Positions 26,248 through 35,936 are shown, counted from the stretch's first letter. The stretch: DNA of 64,000 nucleotides from Marinobacter guineae (GCF_002744735.1 NZ_KZ319340.1:465028-529027); one strand, 5' to 3'. The notes: generated by a model not told the origin, from the sequence alone. Numbers and translations: made by a program.

Positions 26248-27822
26248 CTAGCCGTTTTTACTAATAAACCTGCCAATCAGGTCCTTCAGACCACGGGACA
26301 TGGCGCTGAGCCGGTCACTGCTCTGTTTCGCCGACACGGCCTGAGCGTCACTGTGATCGGCCAGCTCGGCAATATTGGTGATCTGGCGGTTTATTTCATC
26401 AGATACCTGACTTTGTTCCTCAAACGCTGCGGACATATTGATAAAGCTGTCTGAAATGGTCTGTATGGAAGTAACAATATCCCGCAGGGATCTCTCAGCT
26501 TCGCTGACCTTTTCCAGTCCACGGCCGGCCACGGCCTCACCATCGCGGGTTGCCTGAACCGCCGAGTCCACCTGCTGCCTGAAGTCGTCGATTACATCCT
26601 GGATATGGACCGTAGAGTCCCTCGTGCGACGGGCCAGAGAGCGCACTTCATCCGCCACCACGGCAAAGCCACGACCCTGCTCACCCGCACGGGCGGCTTC
26701 AATGGCCGCATTCAGCGCCAACAGGTTGGTCTGATCGGCAATCTCGGAAATCAGGTTGGCCGCCTCGCCAATACTCTTGGTGGACTCACCCAGCTTGCCG
26801 ATGGTTGTACCGATTCCGTTGACGCGGGAAACCAGCTCTTCAATGGCAACCAGCGCTTCGGCACTGCGGTCACTGCCAACACCCGCCAGCCGATTGGCTT
26901 CCTCGGCCTCCCGGGCATTGCTGGTAACCGATTCGGCAACCTCCTGGATCGACGCCGTCATCTCGTTGATGGCCGAGGCGGTCTGGTCGGTTTCCGCCCG
27001 CTGCCGGGCAATAGCAGATGCCCCTTCACTGATATAGCCGTGAGATGCCCTCGCCTGTTCGTAGAGCAGCTCTGCCTGATCATCAATTCGCGCCAAAGCG
27101 GTACGAACCCGGGCCTCCTCACTGACCAGCAGCAGGGAGAGCTGTGAGAACAGTCCGCGCTCGTCGCTGTAGGTGCGGGCGACGATCGGATCACTGAAGG
27201 CATCCGGCCGGAGATCCAGCAATTTGCGTAGGCGGGCAGACAGAGAGCTGAACACCAGGCCGAATCCCAGGGCATGACCCGCAACAATGAGGCCCACCGC
27301 CAGCCACGGCTGGTTGACCTTCAGAGCCACCAGGCTGAGGACCAGCGACAGCAGGAACGGCCAGCCGGAACGAAGCATCGAGAGGGCGCGATTTCTGAAC
27401 GAGGAGGACAAATTCCCAGCGGAGATCTTCCCGTAAAGCCGCTCGGCGCGGGCGATCTGATCCCGTGCCGGCTCAACCCGGACCGATTCATAGCCTACCA
27501 TCTGACCGTTTTCGCGAATGGGAGTCACATAGGCACTGACCCAATAGTGGTCACCGTTTTTCGCCCGATTCTTGACCACCCCCATCCAGGCCTTGCCGGC
27601 CTTCAGATATTCCCACATATCCTTGAATACTGCCGGGGGCATGTCCGGATGGCGGATAATGTTATGGGCTTGGCCAATCAGCTCATCCCGGGAAAAGCCG
27701 CTGATTTCCACAAACTCGTCGTTGCAGTAGGTAAGCACCCCTTTCGGGTCCGTGGTGGTAATCAGCCGCCCGCCTTTACGCATTTTCACTTCACGCTGGG
27801 TTACCGGGAGATTCTTACGCAT
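26248..27822 (-). CDS. PAS-containing methyl-accepting chemotaxis protein (Aer-like)
   Basis: The start at 27822 ([14 protein letters not shown]) gives 524 aa. An N-terminal PAS domain (about 20-120) contains [21 protein letters not shown], close to the FAD-binding PAS of Aer. It has no periplasmic domain: two adjacent membrane segments (about 165-205) form a hairpin. A degenerate HAMP region and the signalling domain follow, with the tip around residue 390 ([20 protein letters not shown]). It is probably an energy or redox taxis receptor. FAD binding is inferred from PAS similarity only. Confidence 0.93.
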   Translation of the reverse strand: MRKNLPVTQREVKMRKGGRLITTTDPKGVLTYCNDEFVEISGFSRDELIGQAHNIIRHPDMPPAVFKDMWEYLKAGKAWMGVVKNRAKNGDHYWVSAYVTPIRENGQMVGYESVRVEPARDQIARAERLYGKISAGNLSSSFRNRALSMLRSGWPFLLSLVLSLVALKVNQPWLAVGLIVAGHALGFGLVFSSLSARLRKLLDLRPDAFSDPIVARTYSDERGLFSQLSLLLVSEEARVRTALARIDDQAELLYEQARASHGYISEGASAIARQRAETDQTASAINEMTASIQEVAESVTSNAREAEEANRLAGVGSDRSAEALVAIEELVSRVNGIGTTIGKLGESTKSIGEAANLISEIADQTNLLALNAAIEAARAGEQGRGFAVVADEVRSLARRTRDSTVHIQDVIDDFRQQVDSAVQATRDGEAVAGRGLEKVSEAERSLRDIVTSIQTISDSFINMSAAFEEQSQVSDEINRQITNIAELADHSDAQAVSAKQSSDRLSAMSRGLKDLIGRFISKNG

Positions 27823-27878
27823 ATAAAGGGACCTTCTGACTTCAGGGCTGACCACAGGGGCACAAACAGGGACGCAAT

Positions 27879-27921
27879 GGTAACCCCGGATGAATATCAT
27901 TGATATTCGTCAAAGGTTACC
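27879..27921. repeat. Nested palindrome upstream of the Aer-like gene
   Basis: The inner palindrome GAATATCATTGATATTC (27892-27908) is perfect. It is enclosed by GGTAACC (27879-27885) and GGTTACC (27915-27921), and partial pairing (ACGCA/TGCGT) extends outward. The whole lies 57 nt or more before the receptor start and after the EamA stop. It could be an operator or a terminator-like stem. Confidence 0.5.
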
Positions 27922-27976
27922 CTGCGTGTAGGAGTGTAACGGCAGAGATTCGGAGAACCTTAATCCGTGCAGAGAC

Positions 27977-28861
27977 TTATGTCGAAACGGCGAGCCGCGC
28001 CCGTGGGTGGAAGCGGGCGTTTACCCAGAGGGAAAAGGCAATAACGCCACCGCCAAGGGCGAGGCGCAACAGGTCTGCATCGCGATTCCAGATCAGCAGG
28101 TTCACGATCAGCCCCGCAGGCACGAGCGCATTGTTCATGATGGCCAGCGTACCGGCATCCACAACACAGGCGCCGCGGTTCCACAGGAACAGGCCCATAC
28201 CGGAAGCAGCGAGCCCCAGCCAGGCCAGAATACCCCACTGCACGGAAGTGGTTGGCAAACGGTCGGCATTGCCGAAAATCAGGAAGGATGGCAAGGCAAT
28301 GACCAGCGCGCCAATGAAGAAATAGCCGAAGGTCCGGTAGGCCGGTATTCCTGTCGGGAAATGCTGCATCACGTGCTTATAGCCAACCTGGCCGGCAGCG
28401 AAGGTGAAGTTTGCCACCTGGAGCAGCAAAAAGCCGGTAATGAAGTCCTCACTCAATCCGTCATAGCGAATGATGCCAGCGCCCACCGTGGCAATGGCCG
28501 CCGCCAGCAGTGCCACCGGCGAGAAGCGGCGGAACAGGGCATCGTCAAGCAGGGTCACGTATAACGGAGTGAAGATAGTAAACAGCAACACTTCCGGCAC
28601 GGTCAGGTAACTGAAGGAGCGATACAGGCACAGGTAGGTAATACCGAACTGCAACATCCCGGTGGCCAGAATGCCCAGCTTCAGACCGGAAGGCACACCC
28701 CGCCAGCGGGTAAATGGTAAAAACACCAAGGCACCAAGCAGCACACGGCTGAGCACCGCAAAGTCGCTGTCTACCTGCCCGGCCAGAAACTCGCCGATCA
28801 GGCTGAAGGAAAACGCCCACAGAACCGTAACAAAAACCAGAAGTCCCATCGCCACTGCCAT
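27977..28861 (-). CDS. EamA/DMT family transporter
   Basis: The product is 294 aa if translation begins at 28861 (MAVAMGLLVF); a second ATG at 28849 is equally possible, as neither has a strong ribosome site. It has ten predicted membrane helices in two EamA repeats. Features include LWAFSFSLIGEFLAG at the start, PEVLLFTIFTPLYV, and the second repeat from about residue 145. Members export metabolites or amino acids, or act as uncharacterised permeases. It is divergent from the MATE exporter. Substrate is unknown. Confidence 0.87.
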   Translation of the reverse strand: MAVAMGLLVFVTVLWAFSFSLIGEFLAGQVDSDFAVLSRVLLGALVFLPFTRWRGVPSGLKLGILATGMLQFGITYLCLYRSFSYLTVPEVLLFTIFTPLYVTLLDDALFRRFSPVALLAAAIATVGAGIIRYDGLSEDFITGFLLLQVANFTFAAGQVGYKHVMQHFPTGIPAYRTFGYFFIGALVIALPSFLIFGNADRLPTTSVQWGILAWLGLAASGMGLFLWNRGACVVDAGTLAIMNNALVPAGLIVNLLIWNRDADLLRLALGGGVIAFSLWVNARFHPRARLAVST

Positions 28862-29028
28862 CTGTTGTGAACAAGGCGCGTACTTTAACGGTTTTGGGAG
28901 AAACTTGCAGCGCCAGAGAGCAGGACAAACCCCGATGCGCCAATACAGGCCAATCGGGTAACATGCCCGGTCTGCGCTGAGCCACATATTTGCAATCCCG
29001 AACCAGGAACGACCGGACAAAACACCCT

Positions 29029-30450
29029 ATGGATGAAATCCACCAGCCCTTACCGGAAGCCCGCAAGCCACTGGTCGCCCGAACACTGACAGAATGGCGA
29101 ACCCTGGCCATTCTTGGCGGGCCAATCCTGATCGCCCAGGTTGCCCAGATGGCCAACGGCGTTATCGATACGGTCATGGCCGGGCACGCCAGTGCCGAAG
29201 ACCTGGCCGCCGTGGGTATTGGCAGCAGCCTGTGGATGCCCCTGTTCCTGTTCTTCATGGGCATGCTCGGGGCTCTGCAACCCATTATTTCCGGCTACAA
29301 CGGTGCCCGGGCGGTTGAGAAAATCATGCCAGCCACCTGGCAGGGCCTGTATCTGGCGGCGGTAGGTTCCGTCATCATGATCCTGCTGCTCACCCACGTG
29401 CACCCTGTGCTGGCAATGCTCAACCTGGAAGCCAACACGGCACGCATCACCCAGGGCTATCTGGACGCCTTTGCCTGGGGTGTCCCGGCATTACTGCTGA
29501 TCACGGCACTTCGGGGGCTCACCGATGGCCTCGGCCATACCCGGGTCATCATGGCGTTTTCCATTCTCAGTACGTTGATCAACCTGCCCATGAACTACAT
29601 CTTCATTTATGGCAAGCTCGGGCTGCCCGCCATGGGAGGTATCGGCTGCGGCTGGGCCACCTCGATTTCCAACGGGGTCGCGGCTATTGCGCTGCTGGTT
29701 TACCTCAACCGCAGCCGTGTGTACCGGCATTTCCATCTGATTTCAGACTGGGTGAAACCGGACCTGGCGGGCATTCGCTACATTCTGGGCATTGGCATTC
29801 CGATTGGCTTCACTATTTTTGTCGAGGCCAGCATGTTCGCAGTGATTGCCCTGTTCCTGGCCCCGCTCGGCCCGGTGGTGGTGGCGGGCCATCAGATTGC
29901 CCTGAACGTGGTGTCGCTATTGTTCATGCTGCCCTTGAGTATCGGCATGGCGCTGACATTGCGGGTCAGTTTTCTGATGGGCGCCCATGCTCCGGATACC
30001 GCACGCCTGATTGCCAGAAGTTCGCTGATTCTGGCGGCAGCAACGGCGCTGGTGTTCGCGGTTCTGCTGTTCGTATTTTCCCGGGAAATCTCCGCTCTTT
30101 ATACCAGCGACAGGGAGGTGCAGGCGGTTACCGTAAGACTGCTGGTGTTCGCCGCAATCTTCCAGATCGCCGATGTCATTCAGGTGACCTGCATCAGCGC
30201 CTTGCGCGGCTACAAGGATACCCGCCTCCCGATGTTCATCATGCTGTTTTCATTCTGGGGCGTGGGCCTGCCCCTGGGCTACCTGCTGACTTTCACGAAC
30301 TGGCTGGTACCGGCGATGGGGGCGGCTGGCTTCTGGGTAGGTCTCACCGGCGGACTGATATCTGCAAGTATCCTGCTCGGCTGGCGGCTGTTCCTCTACA
30401 CGCCAGAGGGTGATCCGGCAGTGGCTGCGGCCAATTCCGGCGCCCGCTGA
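29029..30450 (+). CDS. MATE family multidrug efflux transporter (NorM-like)
   Basis: The ATG at 29029 gives 473 aa. Twelve membrane helices in two six-helix halves are visible, with the family segment VIDTVMAGHASAEDLAAVGIG in the first. It would export cationic drugs or toxic metabolites using a sodium or proton gradient. The 3' end overlaps the convergent diguanylate cyclase gene by 55 bases, so the two transcripts are antisense to one another there. The ribosome site is weak (CCGGA, 12 nt upstream). The alternative TTG start at 28990 is less likely. Confidence 0.92.
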   Translation: MDEIHQPLPEARKPLVARTLTEWRTLAILGGPILIAQVAQMANGVIDTVMAGHASAEDLAAVGIGSSLWMPLFLFFMGMLGALQPIISGYNGARAVEKIMPATWQGLYLAAVGSVIMILLLTHVHPVLAMLNLEANTARITQGYLDAFAWGVPALLLITALRGLTDGLGHTRVIMAFSILSTLINLPMNYIFIYGKLGLPAMGGIGCGWATSISNGVAAIALLVYLNRSRVYRHFHLISDWVKPDLAGIRYILGIGIPIGFTIFVEASMFAVIALFLAPLGPVVVAGHQIALNVVSLLFMLPLSIGMALTLRVSFLMGAHAPDTARLIARSSLILAAATALVFAVLLFVFSREISALYTSDREVQAVTVRLLVFAAIFQIADVIQVTCISALRGYKDTRLPMFIMLFSFWGVGLPLGYLLTFTNWLVPAMGAAGFWVGLTGGLISASILLGWRLFLYTPEGDPAVAAANSGAR

Positions 30451-31424
30451 TGGTCCGCAAAAACGATCCGGTCACGGCCGGTTTCCTTGGCCTCGTAGAG
30501 CGCGGCATCCGCCCGGGCCAGCCAGCTGTCGACACTCTCACCATGTTCAAGTAGCGCCACGCCAAATGAGGCGGTCACTGAACCACCGGGATGCTTCATA
30601 TACTTGCGCAGCACCTGCTGAAGATTGTTCATCACCGCTTTCAGGCCGATGCCATCAACCCCCGGCAACAGCAGTACAAATTCCTCACCGCCAAAACGGA
30701 ACAACTGGTCTGACTTTCGGGTGTTTTTCAGCAGCAGCTCAACCATCTCAATGAGCACGTCATCGCCGACACCATGGCCGTGCTCATCATTGATTTTCTT
30801 GAAATGATCGATATCCAGCAGCACCAGGGCATAAGGCAACCCTGTCCGCTCGGCATTTGCCGCCGCCAGATCCAGCTCCTGATCCATTGAGCGCCGGTTC
30901 TTGATGCCGGTCAGCGGATCTATCGTTGCCAGATGTTCCAGACGCTCCCGCTGGTCATGGTTCCTGTGTGCAAACACGTAAGCGCAGGCGCTGACCACGA
31001 AGGCTGTTGATGCGAAAGACCACATCTGGATCTCAGACCGAAAGGCGCCACCATGCACCATCAGGGCAACGACCGAAGCGACGTTCAGGAACACGGCTAT
31101 GCGGGGATTGGCCAGGAAGAATGTCGTCACAAGGCACGGATAGAGCCAGAAAAGCCCGGGCTCGCCTACCACAGTACCAACCACCACCGCGCCGGTGCAG
31201 GCAATGAACGCAAGCACCAGACCGCTCCGGCGGGTATCTCCGGTTACCCAAGCGTAAACCAGCACTACCGTGATACCCAAAAGAATCGTCGTGTCGACCA
31301 GCCCTGCCAGCAGGTTACCCTGAAAATACCGCATCACCGCGAAGGGAGTAATGCCCAGGATCGCACTGACACCTAGCAAGGTAATAATCGACAATCTAAA
31401 GTCAGTCTTGAGGCGATGGAGCAT
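30396..31424 (-). CDS. Membrane-anchored diguanylate cyclase (GGDEF)
   Basis: The 342-aa protein has about six N-terminal membrane helices (residues 10-180) without a recognisable sensor domain, followed by a GGDEF domain. The active-site motif GGEEF lies at residues 245-249, and an allosteric inhibition site RKSD (RxxD) lies at 236-239, so the enzyme should be active and feedback-inhibited. It makes c-di-GMP from two GTP. The C-terminus overlaps the MATE gene by 55 bases in the opposite orientation. Confidence 0.94.
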   Translation of the reverse strand: MLHRLKTDFRLSIITLLGVSAILGITPFAVMRYFQGNLLAGLVDTTILLGITVVLVYAWVTGDTRRSGLVLAFIACTGAVVVGTVVGEPGLFWLYPCLVTTFFLANPRIAVFLNVASVVALMVHGGAFRSEIQMWSFASTAFVVSACAYVFAHRNHDQRERLEHLATIDPLTGIKNRRSMDQELDLAAANAERTGLPYALVLLDIDHFKKINDEHGHGVGDDVLIEMVELLLKNTRKSDQLFRFGGEEFVLLLPGVDGIGLKAVMNNLQQVLRKYMKHPGGSVTASFGVALLEHGESVDSWLARADAALYEAKETGRDRIVFADHQRAPELAAATAGSPSGV

Positions 31425-31529
31425 GCAGAGTGATCGTCCGACAAAGTGGCATTCAGGATCCCAGAGTAGCTGAAGAATTTTGAATGGTCGCTATGGAACT
31501 ACGATTTTTTACAATATTTAAATAGTTGG

Positions 31530-32234
31530 CTAAGTTTGGCCTTCCCGGTCCAAAAACTCCTGAAAAGCTTCATCCAAGTCGCCCTCATACTGTTCAAGAA
31601 CCGCTCCAACATCGGAAGCAAGCACGTCCAGCAAGACAAAACTGTTTACCCCCGCATCTTCGTCCTGCCCCGCCTGTAAACGCTGGCTCATCGCACGATT
31701 CAGGATCCGGAGATCACGATAAATGCCCTGTAGGCCGTCCATGTTCCAGTCTGGCGTTTTTCCGTGCTGGCCTCTCAGATACTGGCCAACCAAAAACGTC
31801 CCGAACACCCGGGCGAGAGTTTCATCAGCACTGCTCAGTGGCAGGTGGTAACGAGCCATGGGCCGCAAAATGGCCGTCACCGGACAGCCGGAAAAGGGGC
31901 CAATCAACCCCAGCAGAGAGCTCATGGCGCGCTGAAGCGTTGTCTGGGCCTGGGTACGCCGGCCTCGGCTAACAACCGTAAGCTCAACAGGTTCGTGCGA
32001 GGCTAGCCGGGAAGTTTTCCTCGCCGGCTCCACGAGAGCGAGCGCATAAGGGCAGTATGTTTTCCCGGAGCCAGCGAGCGGGCAATGGCTGCACCGGTGG
32101 AAATCGAGGCGAGCCCAGTCCGGCCCGGTCTTCGGCAATTCCGGCACCAGGTCTTTGCCTTCCACATCAATGTGGTAGGCCCAGGTTGTACCGTCCTGGA
32201 ACTGAAAATGATACTCAACCGTTGATTGATTCAT
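31530..32234 (-). CDS. Conserved cysteine-motif protein of unknown function
   Basis: The 234-aa soluble protein carries Cys48, Cys51 and Cys61 in HRCSHCPLAGSGKTYCPYA, plus Cys117 in GPFSGCPVT. These four residues could bind zinc or an iron-sulphur cluster. No signal peptide or membrane segment is present. The N-terminal FQFQDGTTWAYHIDVEG looks like a beta-sheet module and the C-terminal half is helical and acidic. It is divergent from the large signalling operon and shares a 261-nt AT-rich intergenic region with it. I cannot name a function. Confidence 0.82.
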   Translation of the reverse strand: MNQSTVEYHFQFQDGTTWAYHIDVEGKDLVPELPKTGPDWARLDFHRCSHCPLAGSGKTYCPYALALVEPARKTSRLASHEPVELTVVSRGRRTQAQTTLQRAMSSLLGLIGPFSGCPVTAILRPMARYHLPLSSADETLARVFGTFLVGQYLRGQHGKTPDWNMDGLQGIYRDLRILNRAMSQRLQAGQDEDAGVNSFVLLDVLASDVGAVLEQYEGDLDEAFQEFLDREGQT

Positions 32235-32285
32235 TCTGAATAAACCTTATTTTATTGTTCTATGTCAGGCTGAACACCTCAAATC

Positions 32286-32305
32286 TGGTTGTTTTAACGC
32301 AACCA
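32286..32305. promoter_or_regulatory. Dyad in the promoter region of the signalling operon
   Basis: TGGTTG and CAACCA flank eight bases in the AT-rich gap 32235-32495. In the same gap AATTTCATAG (32376-32385) and AAATTCATAG (32417-32426) recur as a near direct repeat. The gap must contain promoters for both directions. No protein or RNA gene is seen. Confidence 0.35.
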
Positions 32306-32495
32306 CGCTCCAATAGCCAGCAGGTATTGCATAACTTAACTCCTTATCAAATATACAAATGTTAACGAGTCAAGAATTTCATAGTCGTTATACTTGAGCC
32401 AGATCAAAAACTATAAAAATTCATAGCGGATGAATTTAAATGACCCGCAGGCTTCGCGGCTAACCAATACAATCGAGACGAGGCAGGCATTGCCC

Positions 32496-33347
32496 ATGTC
32501 CAAGGCAGCTATCCCGCAGTCAGAACAGGAAATGATGAACGCCCGGCTTGAGCAGGCCAGGCGGCAGCTACTGCAATCGGAAAAGCTGGCCGCCATCGGC
32601 CAGCTGGCGGCTGGCGTCGCCCACGAGATTAACAACCCGGTGGGTTATGTCTACTCCAACCTCCAGAGCCTCGAAAGTTATCTGACCGACCTGTTCCGGC
32701 TAACCGATGCGGTGGACTCCGCGGACTCCCTGGACAGTCTCAAGGCAATCAAACAGAACATTGATTACGAGTTTGTCCGGCATGATCTCAAGGACCTGCT
32801 GGCGGAATCCCGGGAAGGTATTGAGAGGGTAAAAACCATCATCTCGGCCATGAAGGATTTCTCCCACATTGAAGAGGAGGAATTCAAACCGGCTGATATC
32901 CAGCGGGGCATTGAAAGCACACTCAATGTTGTAAACAACGAACTCAAATACAAAGCGGAAGTAACCCGGGAGTTTGGCGATCTGCCGCCTGTGGAATGCA
33001 TTATCTCCCAGATCAATCAGGTGGTTATGAACCTGCTGGTCAACGCTGCCCACGCCATTGATGATTTCGGTGAAATCCGTATACGGACTCGTGAAGCTGG
33101 CGACACGGTTATCATTGAAATTGAAGACACGGGGCGGGGCATCTCACAGGACAACATCAACCGCATCTTCGAGCCTTTCTTCACCACCAAACCCATAGGC
33201 AAAGGCACCGGCCTCGGCCTGTCGCTATCGTTTAACATCATTGAAAAGCATAACGGCCGTATTGACGTGGAGAGCGCCCTCGGCAAAGGCACCTGCTTCC
33301 GAATCGCGCTCCCGGCCAAACAGCCTCGGGCCCCTGAAGACAGTTGA
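32496..33347 (+). CDS. Soluble sensor histidine kinase 1 of the signalling operon
   Basis: The ATG at 32496 has AGGCAGG 8 nt upstream; an earlier ATG at 32430 is an alternative. The product is 283 aa. The H-box GVAHEINNPVG places the phospho-acceptor at His43. The ATPase domain has MNLLVNAAHAI (N-box), EDTGRGIS (G1) and GTGLGLSLS (G2). There is no membrane segment or sensor domain, only a short coiled coil before the H-box. It probably receives its input from a partner protein and phosphorylates one or more of the REC domains encoded downstream. Confidence 0.92.
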   Translation: MSKAAIPQSEQEMMNARLEQARRQLLQSEKLAAIGQLAAGVAHEINNPVGYVYSNLQSLESYLTDLFRLTDAVDSADSLDSLKAIKQNIDYEFVRHDLKDLLAESREGIERVKTIISAMKDFSHIEEEEFKPADIQRGIESTLNVVNNELKYKAEVTREFGDLPPVECIISQINQVVMNLLVNAAHAIDDFGEIRIRTREAGDTVIIEIEDTGRGISQDNINRIFEPFFTTKPIGKGTGLGLSLSFNIIEKHNGRIDVESALGKGTCFRIALPAKQPRAPEDS

Positions 33348-33349
33348 TC

Positions 33350-34723
33350 ATGAGCGATTCTGTTTCCCAACCCGAGGCGACCAAAGAACCCCTTCCGACG
33401 AGCGCGAGACTGCTGCTGGTGGATGATGAGGAGAACATCCTGCGCAGCTTGAAAAGGGTCCTGCGCAAGGAGCCCTATGAGCTGACCACGGCCACCTCCG
33501 GCGACGAAGCGATCCAGTTGATGGAAGACCGGCGTTTTGATCTGGTCATCTCCGACGCCCGGATGCCGGGCATGGATGGACCCACCCTGCTGGCAACCAT
33601 CAAGAAACGCTACCCCTGGTGTATCCGGATCCTGTTAACGGGGTATGCCGACATCAACTCGACAATTTCCGCCATCAATGATGGCCAGATTTACCGCTAC
33701 ATCAGCAAACCCTGGGACGATGATGAACTGCGCCTGGTTCTTCGACAGGCCCTGGCCTTTCAGCACTCGGAACGTCGCCGGCTGGCACTTGAAAAACTGA
33801 CGCGCAAGCAGAACCGGGAACTTCAGGAGCTGAATGCAACCCTGGAACAGAAGGTCCGCACCCGCACTGAAGAACTCCGGGAAACCACGGATATGCTGGA
33901 CCTGGCCTACCAGGAATTGCGCCAGAGCTATGTGACCACAACCGAGGTTTTTTCTTCCCTGATTGACAAGCGCCTGCCTGCCAATCGCCAGCCAAACGCC
34001 AAGGTGATCGCTCTGGTCAAAGCCTTTGCCGACTACCATGAGCTGGATGAGGAGCTGGCCCGCAATCTCGCCATGGCGGCCGCCCTCTACAATCTGGGCA
34101 AGCTCAGTTGGCCGGATGAGCTGTTTACCGCGCCCTCGGATCTGCTCAGCAAGGACCAGCGACTGGAATACATGAAGTATCCGGTAGCTGGCGAGCAACT
34201 GTTGATGGCTCTGGAGCCGTTGAAAGACACCGCGAAAATCATCCGCCACCACCAAGAAAAGTGGAACGGCTACGGCGTTCCTGACCGGCTGGAAGGCAAG
34301 GACATTCCCCTTGGCGCGCGCATTCTTCGGCTGGCGGTAGACTTCATTGAACTTCAGTTCGGCCTGATTCTGGAACGCAGAGTACCGAGAGATAACGCCA
34401 TCAAGCTGATCAAGCGCTACCGGGAACGGTTGTACGACCCGGAAATCGCCGACCAGTTTCTGGAAATGGTGATCGAAGTCGCGCCGGATATCGACCATGA
34501 AGACCCGGACGTTCTGGTACTGGACACCCTGCGCCTCGAACCGGGCATGGTACTGGCCCGCAATCTGTATGCCGCCTCTGGCATGCTGCTACTGAATGAA
34601 GGCAAGGCACTGACATCAATTCTGATCGACAAGCTCGCAGCCTTTGAAAAAGGCGAACCGGATGGGCACCGCTACACCTTGTATGTACACCGCCCTGAAG
34701 AGGCAACGGAGACAAACCCATGA
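33350..34723 (+). CDS. Response regulator with degenerate HD-GYP domain (RpfG-like)
   Basis: The ATG at 33350 lies 2 nt after the kinase stop; a TTG at 33344 is possible. The product is 457 aa. The REC domain (about 18-140) has phospho-acceptor Asp69 and the YRYISKPWDDDEL segment. A coiled coil (140-200) leads to an HD-GYP-like domain. Its HD position reads YNLGKL, and His300 begins the HHQEKWNGYGVP variant of HHExxDGxGYP. The altered metal ligands suggest a binding or regulatory role instead of c-di-GMP hydrolysis. Its stop overlaps the next gene by four bases. Confidence 0.9.
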   Translation: MSDSVSQPEATKEPLPTSARLLLVDDEENILRSLKRVLRKEPYELTTATSGDEAIQLMEDRRFDLVISDARMPGMDGPTLLATIKKRYPWCIRILLTGYADINSTISAINDGQIYRYISKPWDDDELRLVLRQALAFQHSERRRLALEKLTRKQNRELQELNATLEQKVRTRTEELRETTDMLDLAYQELRQSYVTTTEVFSSLIDKRLPANRQPNAKVIALVKAFADYHELDEELARNLAMAAALYNLGKLSWPDELFTAPSDLLSKDQRLEYMKYPVAGEQLLMALEPLKDTAKIIRHHQEKWNGYGVPDRLEGKDIPLGARILRLAVDFIELQFGLILERRVPRDNAIKLIKRYRERLYDPEIADQFLEMVIEVAPDIDHEDPDVLVLDTLRLEPGMVLARNLYAASGMLLLNEGKALTSILIDKLAAFEKGEPDGHRYTLYVHRPEEATETNP

Positions 34724-35247
34724 TAAAAATCCAGTTGGTGGACGATGAGCCCAACATCCTCAGTTCCCTGCGGCGACTGCTGAAACCCCAGGGCTGGGAA
34801 GTGCACACGTATGACAACGTGGAATCTGCCCTGGGTGGGCTGCTTGAACACAACTACGCCGTTATTGTTTCGGATTACCAGATGCCCACAGCAGACGGCG
34901 TAACTTATCTGCAATTTGCCAAGCAACGCCAGCCTGATGCCATGCGTCTGGTTTTGAGTGCCCACGGCGACCGGACCTCCATGATCAAGGCCATCAACCA
35001 GGCCGAGGTTTACCGTTACCTGTCAAAGCCCTGGAATGACTACGAAGTGGTTGCGACCATCAAGTCGGCTATCGACCTGTACCAGTTGAAGGTGGAAAAC
35101 CGGCAATTGCAGAACGAGGTGGACACACAGAAAGCCATGCTCAGGGCCCGGGAGCAGGAACTGCTGAGACTCGAAGCTGAAAACCCCGGCATTACCAGGG
35201 TTCAGCGAGATGCCGACGGATCGGTGTTGATTTCCAACAACGACTGA
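34720..35247 (+). CDS. Response regulator with C-terminal coiled coil
   Basis: The 175-aa product has a REC domain (1-120) with the acidic pair in QLVDDEPN, phospho-acceptor Asp52 in VIVSDYQMP and VYRYLSKPWNDYEV. A helical tail of about 45 residues rich in Glu, Gln and Arg follows. No DNA-binding or enzymatic output is present, so it may act by protein contact or dimerisation. Its start overlaps the previous stop (ATGA). The REC is of the same subtype as the three neighbouring REC domains that carry KPW(D/N)D. Confidence 0.9.
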   Translation: MIKIQLVDDEPNILSSLRRLLKPQGWEVHTYDNVESALGGLLEHNYAVIVSDYQMPTADGVTYLQFAKQRQPDAMRLVLSAHGDRTSMIKAINQAEVYRYLSKPWNDYEVVATIKSAIDLYQLKVENRQLQNEVDTQKAMLRAREQELLRLEAENPGITRVQRDADGSVLISNND

Positions 35248-35261
35248 AAAAGTTAACGCCA

Positions 35262-35936
35262 ATGCCTGATTTCCAAGCAGACGATAACAAGCTGACGCTG
35301 AAGGTTGTGTTTTACGGCCCCGCCCTCAGCGGCAAGACCACCAACCTCATGCAGCTTCATTCCCTGCTGAATCCGGAGCGGAAGGGGGAGTTGATGGTGC
35401 TTGAAACCCGGGACGACCGCACCCTGTTCTTCGACATGCTGCCCATCGGCTTGCGCGGCAATTCGGGTCTTGATCTGCGCTTGAAGCTTTATACCGTTCC
35501 CGGCCAGGTGCAGCATGACAGCACCCGCAAGGCAGTGCTTTCAAGGGCCGATGGCGTGGTATTCGTGGCCGATTCCCAGCCCTCACAGCAGGACAACAAC
35601 GCGACAGCGTTCGGAAACCTTGAGGAAAACCTTGAGAAAGTGGGCCTCGACATCGATACCCTGCCCATGGTCGTTCAGTTCAACAAACGCGACATTCCCG
35701 GCGTTGTCGATGAACAGGAGCTGCAACATCGCTGGGCCTCCACACCATGGGCACCGCTCGTGATGGCGTCAGCGCTTCAGGGCAGAGGGGTTATCGAGAG
35801 TTTCCGGACACTCCTTGACCGCCTGTACACAGTCATCAACGAAGAGTTTACCCTGGAGCAGCAACACGGTATAAGCCGGCACATTTTCATCGATGGCCTC
35901 AGTGCCAGTCATGAGGCTGAGCATGCGAAGCTTTGA
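35262..35936 (+). CDS. MglA-like small Ras-superfamily GTPase
   Basis: The 224-aa product matches MglA, the polarity GTPase of Myxococcus and Thermus, at several landmarks: P-loop GPALSGKTTN (from residue 19), the DDRTLFFDMLP segment, YTVPGQVQHDSTRK (G3 region), VVFVADSQ and NKRD at 141-144 (base recognition). A C-terminal extension of about 25 residues is unlike the usual MglA end. MglA proteins localise to one pole and direct type IV pilus or gliding motors. Here the gene is embedded among kinases and a PilB/GspE-like ATPase. No MglB (roadblock) partner was recognised in the window. Confidence 0.93.
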   Translation: MPDFQADDNKLTLKVVFYGPALSGKTTNLMQLHSLLNPERKGELMVLETRDDRTLFFDMLPIGLRGNSGLDLRLKLYTVPGQVQHDSTRKAVLSRADGVVFVADSQPSQQDNNATAFGNLEENLEKVGLDIDTLPMVVQFNKRDIPGVVDEQELQHRWASTPWAPLVMASALQGRGVIESFRTLLDRLYTVINEEFTLEQQHGISRHIFIDGLSASHEAEHAKL

